From Variovorax sp. ZS18.2.2 (GTDB lineage: Bacteria; Pseudomonadota; Gammaproteobacteria; Burkholderiales; Burkholderiaceae_C), in contig NZ_JANLNM010000005.1 in the NCBI RefSeq assembly GCF_024701975.1, forward strand, positions 186,001 to 250,000: 64,000 bases of DNA. The letters are read 5' to 3'. Shown here piece after piece: positions 17,990 through 25,786 of this stretch. How positions within the stretch are numbered: the first letter of the stretch is position 1; every line of letters starts with the position of its first letter. Position numbers and translations under genes: made by a program. The notes under the pieces are model-generated. The model searched no databases, was not told the origin of the DNA, and worked only from the letters and a program-made list of their open reading frames with translations.

Positions 17990-19048
17990 TCAGGACTTGA
18001 AGAACGCGCGGATCGCGGCAACCGCCCGGTCCACGCCGGCTGCGTCAACATCCAGATGCGTCACGAAGCGCAGGCGGTAGAGGCCTGTCGCGAGGATGCC
18101 TTGGCTGTTGAGGCTCGCGAGCAGTTCCGACGAACGCGCCTGCGCCGCGCCCGTGAGGTCGACGAACACGATGTTCGTGTGTGGCGCCTCGACCGCGAGG
18201 CCCTCGATGCCTTCGAGCCCCTGCGCCAGGCGCTGCGCCAGCGCATGGTCGTCGGCGAGGCGATCGACGTGGTGATCGAGCGCATGCGACGCAGCCGCAG
18301 CCAGCAGACCCGCCTGGCGCATGCCGCCGCCCGCCATCTTGCGGATGCGGTGCGCCCGCGCGATGAACTCGCGCGAACCGACCAGCGCCGAGCCGACAGG
18401 CGCACCCACGCCCTTGCTGAAGCAGACCGACACGCTGTCAAAGCACTGCGCGATGCGGCGAGCCTCGGCGCGGATGTCGCTGCGCTTGTTCAGCGCAGCC
18501 TGCGCGGTCGCGGCGTTGAAGAGGCGCGCGCCATCCAGATGCCGCTGCAGGCCCTTGCTCTTGGCAAGATCCGTTGCAGCCTGCACGTATTCGAACGGCA
18601 GCAGCTTGCCGCCCAGCGTGTTCTCCAGCGCCAGCAGCTTCGTGCGCGCGAAGTGCGCATCGTCGGGCTTGATCGCCGCCTCGATCTGCGCGAGCGGCAG
18701 CGTGCCGTCGGGCGCGTGGTCCAGCGGCTGCGGCTGCACGCTGCCGAACACCGCGGCGCCGCCGCCTTCCCAGCGGTAGCAGTGCGCCTGCTGGCCGACG
18801 ATGTATTCGTCGCCGCGGCCGCAGTGCGAGAGGATCGCGCACAGGTTGCTCTGCGTGCCGGTCGGCACGAACAGCGCCGCCTCGAAGCCCAACAGCGCGG
18901 CGATCTTTTCCTGCAGCGCGTTGACGCTCGGGTCGGTGCCGAAGACGTCGTCGCCGAGCGGCGCCGCCATCATGGCCTCGCGCATCGCAGGCGTGGGTTG
19001 GGTGACGGTGTCGCTGCGCAGATCAACGATGGAATGAGAGGTCGACAT
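17990..19048 (-). CDS. ltaE: Low-specificity L-threonine aldolase
   Basis: PLP enzyme of the beta-eliminating lyase family that splits L-threonine (or allo-threonine) to glycine and acetaldehyde. The 352-residue protein has DLRSDTVTQPT at the N-terminus and the PLP-binding lysine in SVCFSKGVGAPVGS (K212). It sits between trpG and trpD, followed at once by an amino-acid exporter; the gap to trpG holds a dispersed repeat, suggesting the pair was inserted into the trp operon. A related beta-eliminating lyase specificity is possible. Confidence 0.93.
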   Translation of the reverse strand: MSTSHSIVDLRSDTVTQPTPAMREAMMAAPLGDDVFGTDPSVNALQEKIAALLGFEAALFVPTGTQSNLCAILSHCGRGDEYIVGQQAHCYRWEGGGAAVFGSVQPQPLDHAPDGTLPLAQIEAAIKPDDAHFARTKLLALENTLGGKLLPFEYVQAATDLAKSKGLQRHLDGARLFNAATAQAALNKRSDIRAEARRIAQCFDSVSVCFSKGVGAPVGSALVGSREFIARAHRIRKMAGGGMRQAGLLAAAASHALDHHVDRLADDHALAQRLAQGLEGIEGLAVEAPHTNIVFVDLTGAAQARSSELLASLNSQGILATGLYRLRFVTHLDVDAAGVDRAVAAIRAFFKS

Positions 19049-19066
19049 GTCTTTGGATCCTTAGTG

Positions 19067-19162
19067 GGAATACCGCGGAACCGGCTCTGCCGGGCCGCTG
19101 GTATTGCCCCCGGCGAGGGGGTTGGCGAAGCGACACGAAGTGCGCGAAGGCTGGGGGAGAGC
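19067..19162. repeat. Dispersed intergenic repeat, copy 1
   Basis: About 96 bases nearly identical (around 90 percent by eye) to 47915-48009. Shared blocks include ACCGCGGAACCGGCT, TGCCGGGCCGC, TTGCCCCCGG, AGGGGGTTGG and AAGCGACACGAAGTGCGCG. It fills the trpG-ltaE gap. It is internally structured (CCGGC/GCCGG and CCCCCGG/GAGGGGG arms), as expected for a REP-like element. Confidence 0.85.
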
Positions 19163-19170
19163 CATGCTCG

Positions 19171-19755
19171 TCAGTCCAGGAAGTTCTTGAGCATGGCGTG
19201 GCCGTGCTCGGTGAGGATCGATTCGGGGTGGAACTGCACGCCTTCGATGCGCACGTCGTGCGCGTATCCGGTGTGCCGCACCCCCATGATCTCGCCGTCG
19301 TCGGTCCACGCGGTGACAGCCAATGCTTTCGGGCAACTCTCGCGCTCGATCGAGAGCGAGTGGTACCGGTTGACGATGAACTTCTCGGGCAGGCCCGCGA
19401 ACACGCCCTCTTGCGTGGTTGTGATCTCGCTGGTCTTGCCGTGCATCAGTTGCTGCGCGCGAATGATCTTGCCGCCGAAGGCCGCACCGATGGCCTGGTG
19501 GCCGAGGCACACGCCCAGGATGGGCAGCTTGCCCGCAAAGGCCTCGATGGCGGCTACCGACACACCCGCTTCCGCCGGCGAGCAGGGCCCGGGCGAAACG
19601 ACGAGCCGGGTCACGCCGGAGGCGATCAGCTCTCCGATCTGCTCGACGGTGATCTCGTCGTTGCGATGCACCTGCACGTCCGCACCCAGCTCGCCGAAGT
19701 ACTGGACGATGTTGTAGGTGAAGCTGTCGTAGTTGTCGATCATCAGCAGTTTCAT
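19171..19755 (-). CDS. trpG: Anthranilate synthase component II (glutamine amidotransferase)
   Basis: Supplies ammonia from glutamine to TrpE. The 194-residue class I amidotransferase has the nucleophile C83 in GVCLGHQ, H176 and E178 in the QFHPES motif, and the N-terminal IDNYDSFTYN. The ATG at 19755 overlaps the TGA of the GxxExxY gene (ATGA), so translation is coupled through that gene rather than directly to trpE. Confidence 0.98.
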   Translation of the reverse strand: MKLLMIDNYDSFTYNIVQYFGELGADVQVHRNDEITVEQIGELIASGVTRLVVSPGPCSPAEAGVSVAAIEAFAGKLPILGVCLGHQAIGAAFGGKIIRAQQLMHGKTSEITTTQEGVFAGLPEKFIVNRYHSLSIERESCPKALAVTAWTDDGEIMGVRHTGYAHDVRIEGVQFHPESILTEHGHAMLKNFLD

Positions 19756-20144
19756 GGCTTGCTCACAATCCGGTGCACGCCCTTCACGACGGGGAACACG
19801 TTGAAGTTGATCAGAAGGCCCAGCTTGAGGCCCGAGAGACGCAGCGCCGCGAGCACCTGCGCGCGGTGCAGATCGGTCAGCACATCGACCGCCTTGAGCT
19901 CGACGATGACCGACTGCTCGATCACGAAGCCCGCGCGGTACACCTCGCCGAGCGAGCGGCCCTTGTAGGTGGCCGACAGCGCCACATCGCGGGTGAAGCC
20001 GATCTCGCGCTCGGCCAGTTCGATGGCCAGCGCCGCGGCGTAGGCGCCCTCGTCGAGCCCCGTGCCGAGCACGCGCTGCACTTCGACTGCGGCGCCGATG
20101 ATCTCGTGCGAAAAATCGTTCTGAATATCCGGTGCGGTGCTCAT
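19752..20144 (-). CDS. GxxExxY protein (PD-(D/E)XK-like)
   Basis: A 130-residue protein of the GxxExxY family, related to PD-(D/E)XK nuclease folds. The signature GLDEGAY is at residues 29-35 and the putative active-site strand VIVELKAVD (E-x-K) at about 80-88, followed by the usual QVLAALRLSGLKLGLLINFN. The function of the family is unknown. The gene is wedged between trpE and trpG with four-base ATGA overlaps on both sides, so it is fully embedded in the operon. Codon usage looks like its neighbours. Confidence 0.93.
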   Translation of the reverse strand: MSTAPDIQNDFSHEIIGAAVEVQRVLGTGLDEGAYAAALAIELAEREIGFTRDVALSATYKGRSLGEVYRAGFVIEQSVIVELKAVDVLTDLHRAQVLAALRLSGLKLGLLINFNVFPVVKGVHRIVSKP

Positions 20145-21643
20145 TCCAGGCCTTCCTCGACCAGTTCGGCCGCACGCAGGAGTGCGCGCGCCTTGGCCTC
20201 TGTTTCTTTCCATTCCAGCTCGGGCACCGAGTCGGCGACCACGCCGGCCGCGGCCTGCACATGCAGCATCTGGTCCTTCACGATGCCGGTGCGGATCGCG
20301 ATCGCCACGTCCATGTCGCCCGCATAGCTGATGTAGCCGCAGGCGCCGCCGTAGAGGCCGCGCTTGGTGGGCTCGAGCTGGTCGATGAGTTCCATCGCAT
20401 GCACCTTGGGCGCACCGGTCAGCGTACCGGCCGGGAAGGTGGCCTTGAGCACATCGATGGCGGTCATGCCGTCCTTCAGCGTGCCTTCGACGTTGCTCAC
20501 GATGTGCATCACGTGGCTGTAGCGCTCCACCGCGAAGGCCTCGGTCACCTTCACGGTGCCGGTCTTGGCGATGCGGCCGATGTCGTTGCGCGCGAGGTCG
20601 ATCAGCATCACATGCTCGGCGCGTTCCTTCGGATCGTTGATGAGTTCTTCCTCCGCGGCCTTGTCGAGCTCGAGCGAGGCGCCGCGCGGTCGCGTGCCGG
20701 CCAGCGGGCGGATGGTGATCTTCTGCTCGCCCTCGCCCGTGTTCTCCTGGCGCACCAGGATCTCGGGCGACGCACCGACCACGTGGAAATCGCCCAGGTG
20801 GTAGTAGTACATGTAGGGCGACGGGTTCAGCGAACGCAGCGCGCGGTACAGCGACAGCGGCGACTCGGTGTAGCGCTTGCTGATGCGCTGGCCCACTTGC
20901 ACCTGCATGAAGTCGCCGGCGGCGATCATTTCCTTGGCGCGCTCCACGGCCGCGATGTAGTCGGCCTTGGCAAAGCTGCGCTCGGGCGGATGCGCCTGCG
21001 TGGGCTTCACGATGGGCGCGCTCACCGAGTACTTGAGCTTTTCCTTCAGCTCGCGCAGGCGCCGCTTGGCGTTGGCGTAGGCCTCGGGCTGCTTCGGGTC
21101 GGCGTAGACGATCAGGTAGAGCTTGCCCGAGAGGTTGTCGATGACCGCGAGTTCTTCGCACTGCAGCAGCAGGATGTCGGGGCAGCCGAGCGTATCGGGC
21201 GGGCAGCTTTTTTCGAGCTTGCGCTCGATGTGGCGCACGGTGTCGTAGCCGAAGTAGCCGGCAAGACCGCCGCAGAAGCGCGGAAGGCCCGGCCGCAGCG
21301 CCACCTTGAAGCGCTTCTGGTACTCGGCGACGAAGTCGAGCGGGTTGCCGGCGGCGGTCTCGACGACCTGCCCGTCGGTCACCACCTCGGTCACCGCCTC
21401 GGCTCCGAAACCGCTGGCGCGCAACAGCGTGCGCGCCGGCAAGCCGATGAAGCTGTAGCGCCCGAAGCGCTCGCCGCCGACGACCGATTCGAGCAGGAAG
21501 CTGTGCTTGCCGCCGCCCTGCGAGTGCGCGAGTTTGAGATAGAGGGAAAGAGGCGTCTCGAGGTCGGCAAAGGCCTCGGCCATCAGCGGGATGCGGTTGT
21601 AGCCCTGGGCGCTGAGGCTCTTGAATTCAAGTTCGGTGATCAC
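20141..21643 (-). CDS. trpE: Anthranilate synthase component I
   Basis: Converts chorismate to anthranilate, the first committed step of tryptophan synthesis. It has the conserved segments KHSFLLESVVGGERFGRYSFIG at the N-terminus (feedback site region), IRPLAGTRPRG, and DLARNDIGR in the chorismate-binding domain, ending GLE. The frame is open to 21745, but a GTG at 21643 (VITELEFKSLSAQGYNRIP) matches the family start and has GGAG nine bases upstream, giving 500 residues. The leader upstream encodes a Trp-containing peptide. Confidence 0.97.
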   Translation of the reverse strand: MITELEFKSLSAQGYNRIPLMAEAFADLETPLSLYLKLAHSQGGGKHSFLLESVVGGERFGRYSFIGLPARTLLRASGFGAEAVTEVVTDGQVVETAAGNPLDFVAEYQKRFKVALRPGLPRFCGGLAGYFGYDTVRHIERKLEKSCPPDTLGCPDILLLQCEELAVIDNLSGKLYLIVYADPKQPEAYANAKRRLRELKEKLKYSVSAPIVKPTQAHPPERSFAKADYIAAVERAKEMIAAGDFMQVQVGQRISKRYTESPLSLYRALRSLNPSPYMYYYHLGDFHVVGASPEILVRQENTGEGEQKITIRPLAGTRPRGASLELDKAAEEELINDPKERAEHVMLIDLARNDIGRIAKTGTVKVTEAFAVERYSHVMHIVSNVEGTLKDGMTAIDVLKATFPAGTLTGAPKVHAMELIDQLEPTKRGLYGGACGYISYAGDMDVAIAIRTGIVKDQMLHVQAAAGVVADSVPELEWKETEAKARALLRAAELVEEGLE

Positions 21644-21659
21644 GGATTCGTTCTCCAGT

Positions 21660-21761
21660 TGCCAGCCGACGCTCCTTTGGTCGGTGGCAAGGTCATTCAC
21701 TGGTGGCCCGGAGTCGAAGGGATCGATCCGGCGCCGCGGGCGCACGGCGTGCGCCGTGCAA
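21660..21761 (-). promoter_or_regulatory. Putative trp attenuator structures before trpE
   Basis: Between the trpL stop and the trpE ribosome-binding site the transcript can form GCACGGCG/CGCCGTGC directly after trpL and an interrupted 11-pair stem TTGCCA-CCGAC with GTCGG-TGGCAA ending just before GGAG of trpE. Neither has a T-run, so control could be translational or Rho-dependent rather than classical intrinsic termination. Confidence 0.5.
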
Positions 21762-21845
21762 TCAAACAGTCAGCGAAGTATGGCTACGCCAGGGCCAGGC
21801 TCCCCGGCTGCCTTCACCTGTTTGAATGATGTGATGAACGAACAT
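21762..21845 (-). CDS. trpL: trp operon leader peptide
   Basis: A 27-codon reading frame from ATG at 21845 to TGA at 21762, ending 118 bases before the trpE start. It encodes two Trp codons separated by one Pro codon (GAWPWRSH, Trp at 17 and 19), the hallmark of a Trp-sensing leader. No Shine-Dalgarno is visible before the ATG, while TAAACT lies nine bases upstream as a possible -10, so the mRNA may be almost leaderless. Downstream, GCACGGCG can pair with CGCCGTGC, and a TTGCCA..CCGAC / GTCGG..TGGCAA hairpin adjoins the trpE ribosome-binding site. Too short for normal gene callers; supported by position and codon content. Confidence 0.75.
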   Translation of the reverse strand: MFVHHIIQTGEGSRGAWPWRSHTSLTV

Positions 21846-21976
21846 GGAAGCGCGAGTTTAGCCCACGAAAAACGCACTACCGCACAACAAGGCAGGTTTC
21901 AGGGTTCCCCCGAAGGTCGAAACGTAAAACAAAAAGATACATTCGCACGACCGTTCGCAAATTCAAGGAGACCCCC

Positions 21977-22576
21977 TTGCCCGCACTTTCCATCCCGACC
22001 GCGCTCTCGCGTCTCGCCCTTCTGGCCTGCCTGACCACGGCGCTCGGCGCCTCGGCCGCGCAGGTGGACGTTGCCGGCGTCAAGCTGGAAGACCACCTCG
22101 ACCTGCGCGGCACGCCCCTGCAGCTCAACGGCGCGGGCGTGCGCTTCAAGGCGATCTTCAAGGTCTACACGGCCGGCCTCTACGTCGGCAAGAAGGTCTC
22201 CACCACCGAAGAGGCCCTCGCCGCCCCCGGCCCCAAGCGCGTGGCCATCACGATGCTGCGCGACATCGACGCCAACGAACTCGGCAAGCTCTTCACCAAG
22301 GGCGTGGAAGAGAACTCGCCCAAGAGCGAAATGGTCAACCTGATCCCCGGCCTGCTGCGCATGGGCCAGATGTTCGCGGACCAGAAGCAGCTCAAGACCG
22401 GCGACACCTTCACCATCGACTGGCTGCCGGGCACCGGCACGGTGATCACGGTGCGCGGGGTGCCGCAGCCCGATCCGGTGAAGGAGCCGGCCTTCTTCAA
22501 TGCGCTGCTGCGCATCTGGCTCGGCCCGAGCCCGGCCGACTGGAAGCTCAAGGACGCGCTGCTCGGCAAGTCCTAA
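21977..22576 (+). CDS. Chalcone-isomerase-like periplasmic protein
   Basis: A secreted protein of the bacterial chalcone-isomerase-like family (199 residues). A signal peptide (about 1-28, ending ASAAQ) precedes the family core: KLEDHLDLRGTPLQLNGAGVR, KVYTAGLYVGKK and the C-terminal IWLGPSPADWKLKDALLG. Bacterial members have no proven isomerase role. The start is a TTG at 21977, supported by an AAGGAG at 21965-21970. It lies alone on the plus strand between gph and the trp leader, separating them. Confidence 0.88.
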   Translation: MPALSIPTALSRLALLACLTTALGASAAQVDVAGVKLEDHLDLRGTPLQLNGAGVRFKAIFKVYTAGLYVGKKVSTTEEALAAPGPKRVAITMLRDIDANELGKLFTKGVEENSPKSEMVNLIPGLLRMGQMFADQKQLKTGDTFTIDWLPGTGTVITVRGVPQPDPVKEPAFFNALLRIWLGPSPADWKLKDALLGKS

Positions 22577-22579
22577 CGC

Positions 22580-23281
22580 CTACAGATCGGCCAGCGAATC
22601 CACGAAGCCGTCCGCATCCACGCCGCGCACCGGCTCGCCGTGGTTGTAGCCGTAGGTCACGAGCACGACCGGGCAGCCGGCCGCCCGGGCTGCGCGGGCG
22701 TCGTTGCTCGAGTCGCCGACCATCAGCGTGCGCGCCGGCACGGTGCCCAGCGCCTCGCAGGTCTTCAATAGCGGCAGCGGATCGGGCTTCTTGCGCTCGA
22801 AGGCATCGCCGCCGAACACCAGCTCGAAAAAGCCGTCCAGCCCTTTCGCGGCCATCAGCGGCTTGGCGAACGAGGTCGGCTTGTTGGTGAGGCAGGCCAG
22901 CCGTAGACCGCGTGCGCGCAGCGCCTTCAGCCCTTCGATCACGCCCGGATACACCGCCGAATACTGGCCGTTGATCGCGAGGTAGTGGTGCTGGTAGCGG
23001 TCCCAGGCGCGGTCGAAGAGTGCCTGTGCCCTGCCCTGGACATCCGCCGCACCGGCGGCCGTCATGACATGCACCAGCGCCGAATGGATCAGGTGCTCCG
23101 AGCCCTTGCCCACCATCAGTTCGATGGCGGCAGGCGGCACCGGCGGCAGCTCGAGATCGCGCAACATGCGATTCAGGGCCTCGGCGAAATCGCCGAGCGT
23201 GTCGACCATGGTGCCGTCGAGGTCGACGATGGCGGCGTCGAAGCGAGAGAGATCGAAGCTGATGGAGTTCAAGACAGACAA
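22580..23281 (-). CDS. gph: Phosphoglycolate phosphatase (HAD family)
   Basis: HAD hydrolase that dephosphorylates 2-phosphoglycolate. The 233-residue protein has all four motifs: DLDGTMVDT (nucleophile and acid Asp), LTNKP, the KKPDP lysine and GDSSNDARAARAAG. In many betaproteobacteria gph lies directly upstream of trpE; here it has the same orientation, but a plus-strand gene lies between. Assignment within the HAD family rests on motif detail and context. Confidence 0.92.
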   Translation of the reverse strand: MSVLNSISFDLSRFDAAIVDLDGTMVDTLGDFAEALNRMLRDLELPPVPPAAIELMVGKGSEHLIHSALVHVMTAAGAADVQGRAQALFDRAWDRYQHHYLAINGQYSAVYPGVIEGLKALRARGLRLACLTNKPTSFAKPLMAAKGLDGFFELVFGGDAFERKKPDPLPLLKTCEALGTVPARTLMVGDSSNDARAARAAGCPVVLVTYGYNHGEPVRGVDADGFVDSLADL

Positions 23282-23416
23282 AGGGAGTTGTGAAAACCGC
23301 CCTTCACTCTACAGAGCATCAAAGAACCGAGTCCAAGACATACCAAGGACGCCAGACCATGGCGGAAGCCTTCAATTGAAAAAGTGCAGGCTCACGCTTT
23401 GCGGTCCTCCCTGCTG

Positions 23417-24553
23417 TCATCGACGATCTGCGGTCACGCTGGTCAGCGCGCGCGTCTCCCCGATCGCCATGGCCCAGAGCGCCTTGTCGGCATAACCTTG
23501 TGCAAGGCCTTCGGCCCGGAACCGGCGCGGCGGCTCGAACGGCGGTTCGGTCGACACGACGAGCGTCCCCCAGTGCATGCCGACCAGTGTCGCGGCGCCC
23601 ATGTCGCGTCCCAGTGCCACGGCCTCCTCCGGCGTGACATGGACATGCGCCATCATGTTGTGCGGCTCGTAGGCGCCGATCGGAACCAGTGCCACATCGA
23701 TCGGGCCCATGGTTGCGCGCAGCTGCTTGAAAAGCGTGTCGTGATAGGCGGTGTCCCCCGCGAAGTACACCCGCTTCTGGGGCGACTCGAAGACATAGCC
23801 CGACCAGAGTGACTTGTCCTGGTCAAACAGCCCGCGGGACGAAAAATGCACGGCGGGAACGCTGACGATGTTGAGCCCATCCAGCTTCAGCGAGTCGCCC
23901 CATTTCATTTCGGTGATGTTGGAAAAACCGGTCTCTCGCAGCAAGCCGCCCAGCCCTGCGGGGACGATGACATGCATCTTCTCCTTGCCCGGCAGCTGCC
24001 GCAGTGCCCGCAGATCGAGATGGTCGTAGTGGTTGTGCGAGATGACCAGCACATCGATCGGGGGAAGCTTGTCCACGGTGATGGCCGGCCCGGCGTAACG
24101 GCGCGGGCCGATGCCGTCGATGGGCGAGGCGTAGTCGTTGAGAAAGGGATCGACCAGGAGTGTCCGGCCACCGAGCCGGATCAGGAAAGCGGCATGGCCT
24201 AGCCAGGTCAGCGAATCCTGCGCGCCCTGGGCTGCCAGCATCGCCAGCGCCTGGTCGGTTGGTAACACATGTCCGGCCGGCACAGGTGGGCGGAGCTCTT
24301 CGTCTTTGGCGCCGAAGGAAGCCCACCACCACAGCGACACGTGGTCGCGCCAGGTGTTGCTGACGGTGGGACTGCCCTTGGGGTTGAGATAGCGCCCTTC
24401 GGAGGTCTGGACCGAAGAAAGCAGCTCGCCCTGCGTCGGGGGCGTTGGCGCGACAGGGAGCGACGCGGAACATGCCGACAGTCCCCATGCGGCAGTGACC
24501 GTGAGGAATGTCAGGCAGGCCACACGGCTTCGCAGCCGGCGCGCCCCGTTCAT
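23417..24553 (-). CDS. Metallo-beta-lactamase-fold lipoprotein (NAPE-PLD/UlaG-like)
   Basis: A 378-residue MBL-fold hydrolase with a lipoprotein signal (LSAC, Cys 28). It has WLGHAAFLIRLGG, the zinc motif HNHYDHLD, the later VHFSSRG and AGDTAYHDT, and GMHWGT near the end. This layout matches outer-membrane or periplasmic relatives of N-acylphosphatidylethanolamine phospholipase D. The substrate is unknown. Its ATG overlaps the stop of the upstream dehydrogenase (ATGA), so the two are one transcript. Confidence 0.9.
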   Translation of the reverse strand: MNGARRLRSRVACLTFLTVTAAWGLSACSASLPVAPTPPTQGELLSSVQTSEGRYLNPKGSPTVSNTWRDHVSLWWWASFGAKDEELRPPVPAGHVLPTDQALAMLAAQGAQDSLTWLGHAAFLIRLGGRTLLVDPFLNDYASPIDGIGPRRYAGPAITVDKLPPIDVLVISHNHYDHLDLRALRQLPGKEKMHVIVPAGLGGLLRETGFSNITEMKWGDSLKLDGLNIVSVPAVHFSSRGLFDQDKSLWSGYVFESPQKRVYFAGDTAYHDTLFKQLRATMGPIDVALVPIGAYEPHNMMAHVHVTPEEAVALGRDMGAATLVGMHWGTLVVSTEPPFEPPRRFRAEGLAQGYADKALWAMAIGETRALTSVTADRR

Positions 24554-25518
24554 GGGGCCAGGCCCATGTGCACACCGGTCAGGCGCTCGGACTCCTCCCA
24601 GAGCCGGCGCGCCAGATCGGGGTCGCGCGCCCGGTCAACGGGCTGGACGAGCGTCGGATAGCCCTTTTTCTCGTTCTTGCCGTCGGGGCCGATGAACTGT
24701 CCGCCCTGGACTTCGAGCGCGGTCGCGGCATACAGCTGGGGCAGGACGCCCATCTCGGCTGGCTGGGCGAGGAAGCGATTGCCAAAGCGCATGAACAGCT
24801 TCAGCACGCCGCTGGGTCCGCTCAATTGCAGATGGGTCGCGGCATAGCCGGGGTGCGCAAGCACGCTCTTGATCGGCACACCGGCTGCCTTGAGCCGGCG
24901 GTCCAGCTCCAGTGCGAACAGCGCATTGGCAAACTTGGACTGCGCGTAGAAGGCGATGCGCCCGTACCCCTGCTTCCCGGTGAGGTCGTCGAAATGGATA
25001 TGCCCGCTCTTGTGCAGGTCCGAGCTGAGGGTGACAACGCGGCCATCGCGGCTCTGCCGCAGGCGCGGCAACAGCAGGTTGGTCAGGACGAAATGGGCCA
25101 GATGGTTCACGCCGAACTGAAGCTCATGGCCCTGCCGGGTCAATGTGCGCGGCGGCATCATGATGCCGGCGTTGTTGACGAGGACGTCCACGGGAGTTCC
25201 TTCCGCCAACAGGCGCTCGCCGAAGGCCTTGACCTGATCGAGGTCGGCCAGGTCCAACTGGCGCAGTTCGATGTTTGCCTCCGGGCACTGCGCGCGAATC
25301 CCGGCTTCGGCGCTGCGCCCCTTTTCCATGTCGCGCACGGCCATGAGCACATGCGCGCCGCGCCTGGCCAGCTCGAGCGTGGTCAGGAAACCCAGCCCGC
25401 TGTTGGCGCCGGTGACGACGATGCGACGGCCCTGCTGGTCCGGAATGTCTGCGGCGACCCACGAACGCCGGCTCGTGTCGGCCCGAGGGCTGCTTTGTCG
25501 TATTGCTGCGAATTCCAT
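24550..25518 (-). CDS. Short-chain dehydrogenase/reductase
   Basis: NAD(P)-dependent oxidoreductase, 322 residues, of the retinol-dehydrogenase-like SDR group. The cofactor motif TGANSGLG is at about 37-44, NNAG at about 112-115, and the catalytic YAQSK at about 190-194 with the Ser of LSSDLH before it. It is divergent from a LysR regulator and followed with overlap by an MBL lipoprotein, which suggests a small LysR-controlled pair. The substrate is unknown. Confidence 0.92.
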   Translation of the reverse strand: MEFAAIRQSSPRADTSRRSWVAADIPDQQGRRIVVTGANSGLGFLTTLELARRGAHVLMAVRDMEKGRSAEAGIRAQCPEANIELRQLDLADLDQVKAFGERLLAEGTPVDVLVNNAGIMMPPRTLTRQGHELQFGVNHLAHFVLTNLLLPRLRQSRDGRVVTLSSDLHKSGHIHFDDLTGKQGYGRIAFYAQSKFANALFALELDRRLKAAGVPIKSVLAHPGYAATHLQLSGPSGVLKLFMRFGNRFLAQPAEMGVLPQLYAATALEVQGGQFIGPDGKNEKKGYPTLVQPVDRARDPDLARRLWEESERLTGVHMGLAP

Positions 25519-25553
25519 TTGGTCACTCCTATCTTTACAACGTTCAGATTGAG

Positions 25554-25570
25554 TTTGAGCTCAAATTTGA
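25554..25570. promoter_or_regulatory. Palindromic operator candidate in the SDR-LysR gap
   Basis: TTTGAGCTCAAA (25554-25565) is a perfect 12-base palindrome overlapped by a second one, TCAAATTTGA (25561-25570). Both lie 36-52 bases upstream of the dehydrogenase start; on the minus strand a consensus -35 TTGACA (25575-25580) abuts them. A LysR-type regulator is encoded on the other side, so this is its probable target. Confidence 0.55.
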
Positions 25571-25786
25571 ACACTGTCAAGATTGACCATGACGAGCTCC
25601 TGGCGGAGCATGGTTTTCGAATCTCGGCGGACGAATGGAGCTGCTGGCCGATCTCACGCCCAGCGATGGGCATGCGTTCAGAACGACAGAATGGGAGACG
25701 ACGGGAGCGCAACCGCATACCATTCGCTGCCGTTGCAGATCAGTCCGGGCCGCTACGGCTGCAGTGTCTCCATGTCGAATAGATCG

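Noticed and set aside
20137..20331. Short plus-strand frame near the trpE end
   Set aside because: Pro/Arg-rich shadow of trpE with no supporting signals.
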